From Kitasatospora sp. MAA19 (GTDB lineage Bacteria; Actinomycetota; Actinomycetes; Streptomycetales; Streptomycetaceae): DNA of 64,000 nt. A program made the position numbers and the translations under genes. Under the pieces are notes generated by a model. It made no database searches. It saw only the letters and a program-made list of their open reading frames with translations, and had not been told where the DNA came from. The first letter of the stretch is position 1. Each line of letters begins with the position of its first letter. The DNA is taken from contig NZ_JARXYZ010000003.1 of NCBI RefSeq assembly GCF_029894125.1, positions 310,001 to 374,000 on the forward strand, given 5' to 3'. This document shows positions 51,328 to 59,743 of the stretch, in pieces.

Positions 51328-51356
51328 CGTAACCCACCGCCCTCGCCACTCGTTGG
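51328..51356 (+). promoter_or_regulatory. BldN-type promoter for rsbN
   Basis: CGTAAC (51328-51333), a 17-bp spacer and CGTTGG (51351-51356), about 134 bp before the rsbN start. It resembles the bldM p1 sequence. From memory, rsbN in S. venezuelae is transcribed by BldN itself, so this fits autogenous control. Confidence 0.6.
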
Positions 51357-51489
51357 CCAGCGTGCAAGTCCCCACCAGGCGTGCGGTCAAGCCGAATTGC
51401 GACCTGTCACCCGATGGAGTGGCTTTGGCCCGCCGAGGCAACCGTCCGGCAGGCCGGGGTGTCGACAACGACGAAGGGAGGTGTGGCCC

Positions 51490-52806
51490 GTGACGGCAAA
51501 CGTGCTGGAACACCGCCGGGCGAAGGCCTTCGCCGAGGCGCTGGAGGTCCGCCAGGCGGCGCAGCGCGGCGAGGACGACGCTGGATCGGCCAACACCGCT
51601 GCCACCGGCGCCGGTTCGGTCGCGATGGCAGAACTGGTCGGGCTGACCGACGCGCTGTGTGCGGTGCCTGGGCCGGCGCTGGACCGGGAGGTACGAACCG
51701 TCCAACGCGCCCAACTGATGGCCGCGTTCGAGCAGGCCTTCGCCGGCGGACCGGGCGCCGCAGTGCCCCGCCAACGCCGGCACCGCGCGATCCGGACGGC
51801 GCCGCGCGGCCGCTGGAGTCGCCGGTTCGCGATCGGCGGACTGGTCGCCGGGCTCGCCGTCGGCAGCCTCGCCGGCGCCGCCGCCGCCAGCTCCAACGCC
51901 CTGCCCGGGGACACGCTGTACGGCATGAAGCGCGGTCTCGAAGGGCTTCGGCTCGGCCTCGCGGACTCCGACTCCGAACGCGGCGAGCTGCTGCTCGACA
52001 ACGCCGCCACCCGGCTCGGCGAGGCCAAGACCCTGGTCGGCCACACCGGCCCGGCCGACGTGCTCAGCCAGGGCACCGTCGAACGGGTCCGCCGCGCGCT
52101 GGACGACATGCACGCCGACGCCCTCAAGGGCCGCGAGCTGCTCCGCTCGGTCTACCGCAGCAACGGCTCGCTCGACCCGATGCGCGCCCTGGCGGGCTTC
52201 GCCCAGGACGAGGACGGCCGCTGGACCGAACTGGTGGGCCAGCTGCCCGTCCAGCTCACCCAGCAGGCCCACCTGGTCGACCAGCTCTTCGACGACATAA
52301 GCGAGGACGTCGCGCCCCTGCGCCTGGCCCAGCCCACCGCCAAGAGCGGTGGCCCGGCCGACACCGGGGCGGGCGGCGACACGGCCGGCCCGGCCACCGG
52401 CGGCACCCCCGCCGGCACCCCGGCGAACGGCACCGGCAGTGCGCCCGGCGCCGGCCCGGCCCAGGGCGGCGCCAGTGGCGCGAGCAACGGCGGCAACCGC
52501 CCCGGCAGCACCGAGCACGCCCCCGCCGGCACCAGCACGCCCAACGGCTCCGGAGCCAAGGGCGGCGGTCTGCCCAGCACCCTGCCCACCAGCGCCCCGG
52601 ACGCCGTCAACGGGCTCGTCGGGGACCTCACCAGCGGGCTCACCGGGGCCAAGGCCTCGCCGAGCGCCGAGCCGGCCCCGCAGCAGCAGGCGCCGCGGCC
52701 GCCGTCCGGCACGCCCGGCGCCCCGCCCGGCGGCCAGCCGCAGGGCGTCGACGTGCCCCCGCTGATCCCCGGCCTGCTGCCCGGGCTGCGGATCCTCGGC
52801 GGCTGA
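51490..52806 (+). CDS. rsbN: BldN anti-sigma factor RsbN (DUF5667)
   Basis: A 438-residue single-pass membrane protein. The N-terminal ~110 residues (EHRRAKAFAEALEVRQAA; CAVPGPALDREVRTVQRAQL) are cytoplasmic and should bind BldN. One membrane helix lies at about 118-140 (RFAIGGLVAGLAVGSLAGAAA). The external DUF5667 domain follows (NALPGDTLYGMKRGLEGLRLGL; LLDNAATRLGEAKTLVG). The C-terminal ~140 residues are Gly/Pro/Ala low complexity. GTG 51490 has GGGAGG upstream. The downstream position to bldN is the usual one. Confidence 0.88.
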   Translation: MTANVLEHRRAKAFAEALEVRQAAQRGEDDAGSANTAATGAGSVAMAELVGLTDALCAVPGPALDREVRTVQRAQLMAAFEQAFAGGPGAAVPRQRRHRAIRTAPRGRWSRRFAIGGLVAGLAVGSLAGAAAASSNALPGDTLYGMKRGLEGLRLGLADSDSERGELLLDNAATRLGEAKTLVGHTGPADVLSQGTVERVRRALDDMHADALKGRELLRSVYRSNGSLDPMRALAGFAQDEDGRWTELVGQLPVQLTQQAHLVDQLFDDISEDVAPLRLAQPTAKSGGPADTGAGGDTAGPATGGTPAGTPANGTGSAPGAGPAQGGASGASNGGNRPGSTEHAPAGTSTPNGSGAKGGGLPSTLPTSAPDAVNGLVGDLTSGLTGAKASPSAEPAPQQQAPRPPSGTPGAPPGGQPQGVDVPPLIPGLLPGLRILGG

Positions 52807-52818
52807 CCGGACGAGGTC

Positions 52819-52849
52819 GAGGGCCCCGGCGATCCACGCCGGGGCTCTT
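52819..52849 (+). terminator. Terminator of bldN-rsbN
   Basis: A 13-bp stem with one G-T pair (52819-52831 with 52837-52849) and loop ATCCA, just after rsbN. Confidence 0.7.
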
Positions 52850-52892
52850 CGTCGTTCCGGCCGGACGAGGGCCAGGGCGCGTCTGACGAGGG

Positions 52893-53900
52893 CTAGAAGA
52901 ACACCGAGCGCCGCTGCATCAGCAGCTTGTAGAGCGTGTGCTGGATCGTCTCGCGCACCTCGTCGGCCAGGTCGAAGACCAGCATCGGATCGTCCGCCGC
53001 CTCCGACGGGTACCCGTCGGTGGCGATCGGCTCCCCGAACTGGATGGTCCACTTGGTCGGCAGCGGCAACACGCCCAACGGCCCCAGCCACGGGAAGGTC
53101 GGCGTGATCGGCACGTACGGCAGGCCCAGCAGCCGGGCCAGCGTCTTCACGTTGCCGATCATCGGGTAGGTCTCCTCGGCACCGACGATCGAGCACGGCA
53201 CGATCGGCACCCGCGCCCGCAGCGCCGAGGAGACGAACCCGCCGCGCCCGAACCGCTGGAGCTTGTACCGCTCGGCGAACGGCTTGCCGATCCCCTTGAA
53301 GCCCTCCGGCCAGACGCCGACCACCTCACCGCGCTCCAGCAGCGCCTGGGCGTCCTCGTTGCAGGCCAGCGTGTGGCCGGCCTTGCGGGCCAGCTCGTTC
53401 ACGCCCGGCAGCACGAACACCAGGTCGGCGGCGAGCATCCGCAGGTGCCGGTGGTGCGGGTGGTGGTCGTGGATCGCGACCTGGGTCATCAGGGCGTCCA
53501 GCGGGACCGTCCCGGAGTGGTTGGCGACGATCAGCGCGCCGCCCTCGGCCGGGATGTTCTCGATCCCGCGCACCTCGATCCGGAAGTACTTCTCGGCCAG
53601 CGGGCGCAGCAGCGAGAGCAGCACCTCCTCGGTGAGCTCCCGGTCGAAGCCGAACTCGTCCACCTCGTAGTCGCCGGTGATCCGGCGGCGCAGGAAGGCC
53701 AGCCCGTCCGCGGCCCGGCCCTCCCAGCCCTTGCCGAACACCCGGGTGGTCGCCGGTCCGAGCTGCCCGGACAGCGCCACGCCGACGGCGTCGGCGAGCC
53801 GGTCGGCCAGCCCGGGGCGGTCGGGCGAGGTCCAGCTGGGGGCGGACTCGATCGGGATGACCCTGGCCTCGCCCGGCGCGTTCTCGGCTGCGGCACTCAT
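52893..53900 (-). CDS. Lysophospholipid acyltransferase family protein
   Basis: A 335-residue PlsC-type acyltransferase. The catalytic HxxxxD motif is NHSGTVPLD (His about 131). Acceptor features are VVGVWPEGFKGIG and PIVPCSIVGAEETYP. The gene is convergent with rsbN and lies 7 bp after the epimerase gene, so it may share an operon with it. It acylates lysophosphatidate or a related lipid. Confidence 0.88.
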   Translation of the reverse strand: MSAAAENAPGEARVIPIESAPSWTSPDRPGLADRLADAVGVALSGQLGPATTRVFGKGWEGRAADGLAFLRRRITGDYEVDEFGFDRELTEEVLLSLLRPLAEKYFRIEVRGIENIPAEGGALIVANHSGTVPLDALMTQVAIHDHHPHHRHLRMLAADLVFVLPGVNELARKAGHTLACNEDAQALLERGEVVGVWPEGFKGIGKPFAERYKLQRFGRGGFVSSALRARVPIVPCSIVGAEETYPMIGNVKTLARLLGLPYVPITPTFPWLGPLGVLPLPTKWTIQFGEPIATDGYPSEAADDPMLVFDLADEVRETIQHTLYKLLMQRRSVFF

Positions 53901-53907
53901 CGCGGGT

Positions 53908-55029
53908 TCAGCTCCTCGGTCGGCGGGGGCGGTCGGTAAGGGCGGTGCGGGCGTCGGCGGCCGGGGCCCGCTCCGGGCCGAGCAGGGCGGCCAGCCGGTC
54001 GGTGACGGCGGCCAACCGCTCGGGTGGCAGCAGGCCGGACCCCTGCGCGGCGGCGAAGTCGGCGAAGGCCTCCGGGGTGGTGAACGCCGGACGGTAGCCG
54101 AAGATCTCGCGCAGCCGGGTGGTGTCCACCACCCGGCCGTGGGTGAGCAGCCGCAGCTGCTCCGGCGAGACGTCCACCAGCCGGGTCTGCCGGGCCAGCC
54201 CGGCCATCCAGCTGACCGCGGGCAGCAGCAGCGGCAGGGTGGGACGGCCGAGTCGGCGGGCGCACTGGGAGAGCAGCAGGACGCCCTCCCCGGCCACGTT
54301 GAAGGTCCCGGTGTTGGCGGTGCCCGGCTCGGCCTCGCCGGCGGCCCGGCAGAGCACGGCGACGGCGTCGTCCTCGTGCACGAACTGCAGCCGCGGGTCG
54401 TAGCCGAGCACGGTCGGCAGCACGGGCAGCGCGAAGTACTCGCTGAGCGGGGTGTCCGCGCCCGGGCCGACGATGTTGGCGAAGCGCAGGACCGTCACCG
54501 CGACGTCCGGACGGCGCCGGGCGAAGCCGCGGACGTAGCCCTCGACCTCCGCCGCGTCCTTGGCGAAGCCGCCGCCGGGCGGGTTCTTCGGCTGGATCCG
54601 TTCGGTGAACACCGCGGGGTCGCGGGGCGCGGAGCCGTAGACGCCGGTGGTCGACTTCACCACCAGCCGGCGCACTCCGGGCGCCTTCTGGCAGGCGCCG
54701 AGCAACTGCATGGTGCCGATGACGTTGGACTCCTTCACCGCGGAGCGGTTGGTGGAGCCCAGCCCGGTGGCGCTGACGCTGAGGTGGACCACGGTGTCGA
54801 CCCGGTGCTCGGCGATCACCCGGGAGACCGCCGGGCGGCGCAGGTCGAGCTGCTGGAAGCGGTACTCGGCGGCCGGGCCGTCCGGCTCCTCGACCGGCAG
54901 CCGGGGCGGCTGCACGTCCACGCCGACCACCAGGTCCACGCCCGGACGGCGGCGGACCTCGGCGGCGAAGCGGGCACCGAGATGGCGTGCCACGCCGGTG
55001 ACGAGCACGACCACGCCCACGGTGTGCAC
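53908..55029 (-). CDS. NAD-dependent epimerase/dehydratase
   Basis: A 373-residue extended SDR. The Rossmann motif is VLVTGVARHLGARFAAE (about 7-23). The remaining active-site segment is VKSTTGVYGS (Ser/Thr about 130). The Tyr-x3-Lys pair is not clear (around PPGGGFAKDAAEVEGYVRG), so substrate and activity are uncertain. GTG 55029 has AAGGGA at suitable spacing. It is likely co-transcribed with the acyltransferase. Confidence 0.84.
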   Translation of the reverse strand: MHTVGVVVLVTGVARHLGARFAAEVRRRPGVDLVVGVDVQPPRLPVEEPDGPAAEYRFQQLDLRRPAVSRVIAEHRVDTVVHLSVSATGLGSTNRSAVKESNVIGTMQLLGACQKAPGVRRLVVKSTTGVYGSAPRDPAVFTERIQPKNPPGGGFAKDAAEVEGYVRGFARRRPDVAVTVLRFANIVGPGADTPLSEYFALPVLPTVLGYDPRLQFVHEDDAVAVLCRAAGEAEPGTANTGTFNVAGEGVLLLSQCARRLGRPTLPLLLPAVSWMAGLARQTRLVDVSPEQLRLLTHGRVVDTTRLREIFGYRPAFTTPEAFADFAAAQGSGLLPPERLAAVTDRLAALLGPERAPAADARTALTDRPRRPRS

Positions 55030-55095
55030 CCCATTCCCTTGACCCGAGCGGCCTGCGTGCACCGTACCGCGCCGCCGTACCGGGCCGTGAAACGA

Positions 55096-55134
55096 CACCG
55101 CCCGCCCAGGCCGCGAGGGCCTGGACGGGCGGTG
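55096..55134 (-). terminator. Hairpin downstream of bS22
   Basis: CACCGCCCGCCCAGGCC (55096-55112) pairs with 55118-55134 with one mismatch. It lies 37 bp past the bS22 stop. Confidence 0.6.
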
Positions 55135-55170
55135 GAAGCGCTGGGCGCGCCAGGCGCGGCCCGGGGACGC

Positions 55171-55269
55171 TTACTTCTTGTTGCGACGCTGAACGCGAGT
55201 CCGCTTCAGAAGCTTGCGGTGCTTCTTCTTGGCCATACGCTTGCGACGCTTCTTGATGACAGAGCCCAC
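55171..55269 (-). CDS. 30S ribosomal protein bS22 (AURKAIP1/COX24 domain)
   Basis: A 32-residue, extremely basic protein, starting [19 protein letters not shown]. It matches the small ribosomal protein bS22 of actinobacteria, seen in mycobacterial 30S structures. The GTG start at 55269 follows a GAGGG ribosome binding site. Annotation programs often miss it because of its length. Confidence 0.88.
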   Translation of the reverse strand: MGSVIKKRRKRMAKKKHRKLLKRTRVQRRNKK

Positions 55270-55412
55270 GGAACAACCCTCGCTCACTGAGACTCTCGCC
55301 CGTGAGAGACGGAGTCCATACGACTGACGGACGGCCTAGCCTACCGTCACCGACGCCTGGGCCGTAATCGTGCTCCCCGTGACCGGGAAACTCGCGGAGA
55401 ATCTGCGGCAAA

Positions 55413-55446
55413 CAGGGGCGGGATCCACGTGCGGACCCCACCCCTG
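55413..55446 (-). terminator. Hairpin downstream of the excisionase-like gene
   Basis: CAGGGGCGGGATCC (55413-55426) pairs with GGACCCCACCCCTG (55433-55446) at 12 of 14 positions, adjacent to the stop at 55458. Confidence 0.55.
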
Positions 55447-55457
55447 CCCGCCCGGAG

Positions 55458-55667
55458 CTACGCGCTCTCAAGCCGCACGTAGGACTCCTTGAGGTACTCG
55501 TGGACCGCCTGCTGGGGCACCCGGAAGGACCGCCCGACCCGGATGGCCGGCAGCTCTCCACTGTGCACCAGGCGGTACACCGTCATCTTGGACACCCGCA
55601 TGACCGAGGCAACCTCCGCCACGGTCAGGAAGACGACTTCCTGCAGGGGGCGCTCGCCGGAACTCAT
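55458..55667 (-). CDS. Excisionase/MerR-type HTH protein (BdtA-like)
   Basis: A 69-residue DNA-binding protein with a single winged-helix domain: FLTVAEVASVMRVSKMTVYRLVHSGELPAIRVG and FRVPQQAVHEYLKE. It resembles SCO3328 (BdtA, a BldD target, from memory) located near bldN. The ATG at 55667 gives a short N terminus; ATG 55673 and an upstream GTG are alternatives. BldC is related but encoded elsewhere. Confidence 0.87.
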   Translation of the reverse strand: MSSGERPLQEVVFLTVAEVASVMRVSKMTVYRLVHSGELPAIRVGRSFRVPQQAVHEYLKESYVRLESA

Positions 55668-55892
55668 GACCATCACCCGACCCTTACCCGTGTGCAAGGC
55701 ACCGGCTTCCCCTCCGGTGACTCCACCGGCACACGTGTATCCCCAGAGTAGTTATGGGTGGTACCAGTGGGAAGAGGGGAGGTGCAGTCCTCGTACGGTG
55801 AGAGATAGGACTGTTGCAGTACGTAGTCACTCGGCGGATCGCCGGAGTCGGCGTACGCACCGCCCCGCCGCGCCCGGCCCGGGGGGCCGGTT

Positions 55893-57089
55893 TCAGGCCA
55901 GTAGGCCGAAGTGGGGGAACACCGCGCGGCGGGTGGCGAGGATGGCCTGATCGAGTCGGTCGGCCGGATCGTAACCCGCGTCGAAGTCGCGCCAGACCGG
56001 CCGGGCGCCGTCGGTCATCCGCAGCGGGGCGGGTTGGCGGGTGCGGCGGTAGACCTCGGCGCGCCAGGGCTCGGGGGTCTCGGTGGCCGGGTCGACGGGC
56101 CGTCCGGCGGCGGTGGCGACCAGGTGGGTCCAGGTCCGCGGGACGACGTCCACGATGGCGTAGCCGCCCCCGCCGGTGGCGATCCAGCGGCCGCCGGTGA
56201 GCCGGTGGGCGAGGTCGTGCAGTTCCTCGGCGATCAGCCGCTGGGCGTCCACGGTGACGGCGAGGTGGGCGAGCGGGTCCTCCAGGTGGGTGTCGGCACC
56301 GTGCTGGGTGACCAGGACCTGCGGGCGGAAGGCGGCGAGCAGTTCGGGCACCACGGCGTGGAAGGCGCGCAGCCAGCCGGCGTCGCCGGTGCCGGCCGGC
56401 AGCGGCAGGTTGGCGGCGGTGCCGGGGGCGTCCGGACCGCCGGTCTCGGTGGGCCAGCCGGTCTGCGGGAAGAGCGTGGCGGGGTGCTCGTGGAGCGAGA
56501 TCGTGAGCACCCGGGGGTCGTTCCAGAACGCCTGCTGGACGCCGTCGCCGTGGTGGACGTCCACGTCGACGTAGGCGACCCGCTCGGCGCCGAGTTCGAG
56601 CAGCCGGGCGACGGCCAGCGCGGGGTCGTTGTAGACGCAGAAGCCGGAGGCCTTGTCAGGCATCGCGTGGTGCAGTCCGCCGGCGAAGTTCACGGCGTGC
56701 GGGGTCTCGCCGCGCCAGACCGCCTCGGCGGCGGCCACGGACTGGCCGGCGATCAGCGCGGAGGCCGAATGGACGGCGGGGAAGGACCAGTTGTCGTCGG
56801 TGCCGAGCCCGTGCCGGGGGTCCGACTCGTCGGGGTGGGCCGCGGCGTGCTTGACCGCCTCCACGTACTCCCGGGTGTGCACCAGCCGCAGGGTGGACTC
56901 GCCGGCCGGCGGCGCGGCCCGGACGGTCACCCCGGGCCCGGCGTCCAGCCCGAGGGTCTCGACCAGGCGCATGGTGAGCGCCAGCCGGGTCGGGTCCATC
57001 GGGTGGCCGGGGCCGAAGTCGTAGGCGGTGACGGCCTCGTCCCAGAAGAGGTGCAGGCCGCAGGGGGTGTCACGCTCGGCTTCGGGCAT
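55893..57089 (-). CDS. acuC: Acetoin utilization protein AcuC (histone deacetylase family)
   Basis: A 398-residue zinc-dependent deacetylase-like protein. Active-site segments are FAGGLHHAMPDKASGFCVYND (His-His pair and Asp, about 130-150) and YVDVDVHHGDGVQQAFW, followed by SLHEHPATLFPQTG and TQHGADTHLEDPL. In bacilli AcuC deacetylates acetyl-CoA synthetase. The start is uncertain (ATG 57089 or GTG 57098). Confidence 0.92.
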   Translation of the reverse strand: MPEAERDTPCGLHLFWDEAVTAYDFGPGHPMDPTRLALTMRLVETLGLDAGPGVTVRAAPPAGESTLRLVHTREYVEAVKHAAAHPDESDPRHGLGTDDNWSFPAVHSASALIAGQSVAAAEAVWRGETPHAVNFAGGLHHAMPDKASGFCVYNDPALAVARLLELGAERVAYVDVDVHHGDGVQQAFWNDPRVLTISLHEHPATLFPQTGWPTETGGPDAPGTAANLPLPAGTGDAGWLRAFHAVVPELLAAFRPQVLVTQHGADTHLEDPLAHLAVTVDAQRLIAEELHDLAHRLTGGRWIATGGGGYAIVDVVPRTWTHLVATAAGRPVDPATETPEPWRAEVYRRTRQPAPLRMTDGARPVWRDFDAGYDPADRLDQAILATRRAVFPHFGLLA

Positions 57090-57209
57090 GGCCTCCACCG
57101 TAGCGGGTGGCGGCTGCCGGGCCTCCGCCAGGGCGCGCCGGGGGCGGGCCGGGCGGCGGCCGGGAAGGCCCTGCAGACAGAACCTTCACGCCTCCATATC
57201 CTCTCCGCC

Positions 57210-57722
57210 ATGAAGCCATTCAGCGTGCAACGCCTTGGTGTCATTCTCGCCACATTACTGGGACTTGGCCTGCTCTTTGCCGCCCAGCCGGCCTCCGCCG
57301 CGGTCAGCGGATCCTCGTTCGCCGTCGACCGGAAGACGGCGGCGCCGGGTGATCAGCTGACCCTGACGCTGTCTCTCACCAACACCGAGAGCACCGACAT
57401 CTACTTCGCCTACGAGTTCATCCAGCCGATCTGGCCCGCCAACCAGGAGGCCGGCGCGTTCACGGTCACCGGGTGCTCCGGCGACTCCACCGACTGCGCC
57501 GTCAACGGGAACAACGCGAACTTCCACTTCCGGGCGCCGATCGCCCCCGGCGAGACCCGCACCGTCGCGCTCACCGTCCAGATCACCTCGGCCCCGACCT
57601 GGACCGGGCCGTACACCCTGAACTGGGCGCCGTACGTCTACTACGAGTACGACCAGGCGAGCGGCGCCAAGGACCAGCTGTGGGCCAACGGCCTGCCCGA
57701 GCTGGCCACCGTCATCGGCTGA
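57210..57722 (+). CDS. Secreted protein with a beta-sandwich-like domain
   Basis: A 170-residue protein. It has a signal peptide (LGVILATLLGLGLLFAAQPAS, cut near ASAAV), then an Ig/DUF11-like beta domain (GDQLTLTLSLTNTESTDIYF and APIAPGETRTVALTVQI). A single disulfide is likely between the cysteines in VTGCSGDSTDCAV. There is no cell-wall sorting signal. The function is unknown, perhaps an exported envelope or adhesion module. Confidence 0.78.
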   Translation: MKPFSVQRLGVILATLLGLGLLFAAQPASAAVSGSSFAVDRKTAAPGDQLTLTLSLTNTESTDIYFAYEFIQPIWPANQEAGAFTVTGCSGDSTDCAVNGNNANFHFRAPIAPGETRTVALTVQITSAPTWTGPYTLNWAPYVYYEYDQASGAKDQLWANGLPELATVIG

Positions 57723-57740
57723 CCTCCGAACCCGTTCGAG

Positions 57741-57793
57741 CGGCGCCCGTGCTCGCGGCCGTCACACGGCGGCGGGAGCGAGCACGGGCGCCG
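57741..57793. terminator. Bidirectional terminator overlapping MFS 3' end
   Basis: A perfect 15-bp stem (57741-57755 with 57779-57793, CGGCGCCCGTGCTCG). The right arm lies within the last codons of the minus-strand MFS gene, and the left arm lies 18 bp past the secreted-protein stop. Confidence 0.7.
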
Positions 57794-58961
57794 GGGCGAA
57801 GCGGTCCGCCAGCGGCAGGACGGCGAGCACCAGCAGCATCGGGGCGAGCAGCGCCCAGCGGTAGGAGCTCGCGTCCGCGATCGCCCCGACCAGCGGCGAA
57901 CCGATCAGGAAGCCCACGTAGTTGAAGAGGTTGAGCCGGGCCACGGCGGCGTCCGAGTCGGCCGGGAAGAGCCGGCCCCCGGCCGCGAACACCTGCGGGA
58001 TGATCGCGCAGATGCCGAAGCCGAGCACGGTGAACCCGGCGATGCCCGCCCAGGCGGCGGGCGCGGCGGCGGCCAGCGCGAAGCCGAGCGCGGCCAGCCC
58101 GGCGCCGGCCCGCACCACCGGGACGGCGCCGAAGCGCTGCACCGCGCGGTCGCCCAGGGCGCGGCCGAGCAGCATCGCGACCATGTAGCCGAGGTAGGAG
58201 AGCTTGGCGAGGTCCTCGGGGCTGCCCAGGCCGTCGGTGAGGTACTTGACGCTGTAGTTGGAGACCGAGGAGTCCGCGATGTAGGCGAAGACCATCGCCA
58301 GGCAGAGCGGCAGCAGCGGCCGCCAGGGGATGGACCGGGCGGCGGCCTCGGCGGCCTCCCGGACGGCGTCCCCGAGTTCGGCCGGGCCGGCGAAGCGGGT
58401 CCCGGTCAGCAGGGCCAGCGGGGCGATCACCGCCGCGGCCGTGCCGAACAGCACCGGCAGGCCGAGGTCGTAGTGCGAGCCGAGGCCGGCGAGGGCCGCG
58501 CCGAGGATGCCGCCGAGGCTGAACGCGGCGTGGAAGCCGATCATGATCGAGCGGCCGTAGCGGTGCTGCAGGCCCACCCCGAGCATGTTCATACTCGCGT
58601 CCAACGCACCCACCAGCAGCCCGAACGCGCCGAGCGCGATGGCCAGTTGCCAGAGCGTGTCGCCGAGCCCGACGCCCGCGAGGCTGAGGCAGACGAGCGG
58701 CTGGACGACCCGCAGCACGGCCCGCGCACCGGTGCGCTTGACCAGTTGCTCGGAGGTGATCGAGCCGACCCCGGCGAGGATCGGCACCGCGGCCAGGAAC
58801 AGCGGCAGCAGCGCGTCGCTCAGCCCGTACCGGTGCTGGATCTCCGGGATGCAGGTGACCAGCAGCGCGAAGGTGGTGCCCTGGAGCAGGAAGCTGACGG
58901 CGAGCGCGGCCCGCCCGGCGCGCAGGCCGGGCGGGGGGATCGCGGGTGACGCGGCACTCAT
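57762..58961 (-). CDS. MFS transporter (12-TM type)
   Basis: A 399-residue major facilitator protein with about 12 helices. Recognisable parts are ALAVSFLLQGTTFALLVTC at the N terminus, a loop near SITSEQLVKRTGARAVLRV, and GALDASMNMLGVGLQHRYG and GFHAAFSLGGILGA mid-protein. The pattern fits the family that includes YbjJ. Substrate unknown. It is convergent with the secreted-protein gene. Confidence 0.9.
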   Translation of the reverse strand: MSAASPAIPPPGLRAGRAALAVSFLLQGTTFALLVTCIPEIQHRYGLSDALLPLFLAAVPILAGVGSITSEQLVKRTGARAVLRVVQPLVCLSLAGVGLGDTLWQLAIALGAFGLLVGALDASMNMLGVGLQHRYGRSIMIGFHAAFSLGGILGAALAGLGSHYDLGLPVLFGTAAAVIAPLALLTGTRFAGPAELGDAVREAAEAAARSIPWRPLLPLCLAMVFAYIADSSVSNYSVKYLTDGLGSPEDLAKLSYLGYMVAMLLGRALGDRAVQRFGAVPVVRAGAGLAALGFALAAAAPAAWAGIAGFTVLGFGICAIIPQVFAAGGRLFPADSDAAVARLNLFNYVGFLIGSPLVGAIADASSYRWALLAPMLLVLAVLPLADRFAPAPVLAPAAV

Positions 58962-59070
58962 GGCGGACCTCGCTACTGGCCGGTACGACGATGTTGGCGA
59001 GAGCGTAGGCGGTGCACCGCGATTGCGGGAGGGGTTGCGCAGGGGTTTTCCGCGGCCCCGGGGTGCGGGG

Positions 59071-59721
59071 TCAGAGCAGGGCGGAGACCTCGGCGAGGTC
59101 GGCTATCAGCCCGGTGGCCCCGGCGGCGGTCAGCTTCGCCGGGTCGGTGAGCGCGGTGTAGCCGTACACGTCCATGCCCGCGGCCCGGGCGGCCAGCACG
59201 CCGTTGGGGCTGTCCTCGACGACCAGGCAGCGGGCCGGGTCGACGCCGAGGGTGCGGGCGGCGTGCAGGAAGAGGTCCGGCGCGGGCTTGCCCACGCCGA
59301 CGTCCTGGGCGCTGAAGATCCGCTCCTCGGCGACGTACCCGCGCAGGCCGGTGACGTCGAGCGCGGTGCGGATCCACACGTGGTGCGCCGAGGAGGCCAG
59401 GCAGGAGGGCACGGAGCGCTGCCGCAGTTCCTTCAGCAGCTGCTCCGCGCCCCGGACGGCCGTCAGCTCGGCGCCGAACGCGTCGAAGACCCGGCCGTGG
59501 AACAGCTCGTCGAAGCCCTCCGGCAGCGTCGCGCCGTCGTACCGCTCGGCGATCACGTCGTGGATGCGGTGGGCGGCGCAGCCCATGAAGTCCCGGTAGG
59601 AGTCCTCGATCGTGGTCGGGTAGCCGAGTTCGGTCAGGTACTCGGCCAGCACCCGGTTGGAGAGCGGCTCGCTGTCCACCAGGACGCCGTCGTTGTCGAA
59701 GATCACCAGGTCGTAGGCCAT
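59071..59721 (-). CDS. HAD phosphatase (phosphoglucomutase/phosphatase-like)
   Basis: A 216-residue HAD-IA hydrolase. Motif I is VIFDNDGVLVDSE (Asp about 8), motif II lies in VPSCLASSAHHVW, and motif IV is LVVEDSPNGVLAARAAGM. The cap is helical. It belongs to the beta-phosphoglucomutase-like or sugar-phosphatase subgroup. It lies 22 bp downstream of proC in the same direction, so it may be co-transcribed with it. Confidence 0.88.
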   Translation of the reverse strand: MAYDLVIFDNDGVLVDSEPLSNRVLAEYLTELGYPTTIEDSYRDFMGCAAHRIHDVIAERYDGATLPEGFDELFHGRVFDAFGAELTAVRGAEQLLKELRQRSVPSCLASSAHHVWIRTALDVTGLRGYVAEERIFSAQDVGVGKPAPDLFLHAARTLGVDPARCLVVEDSPNGVLAARAAGMDVYGYTALTDPAKLTAAGATGLIADLAEVSALL

Positions 59722-59743
59722 GCCGCCGAGCCTACCGAGTGGG

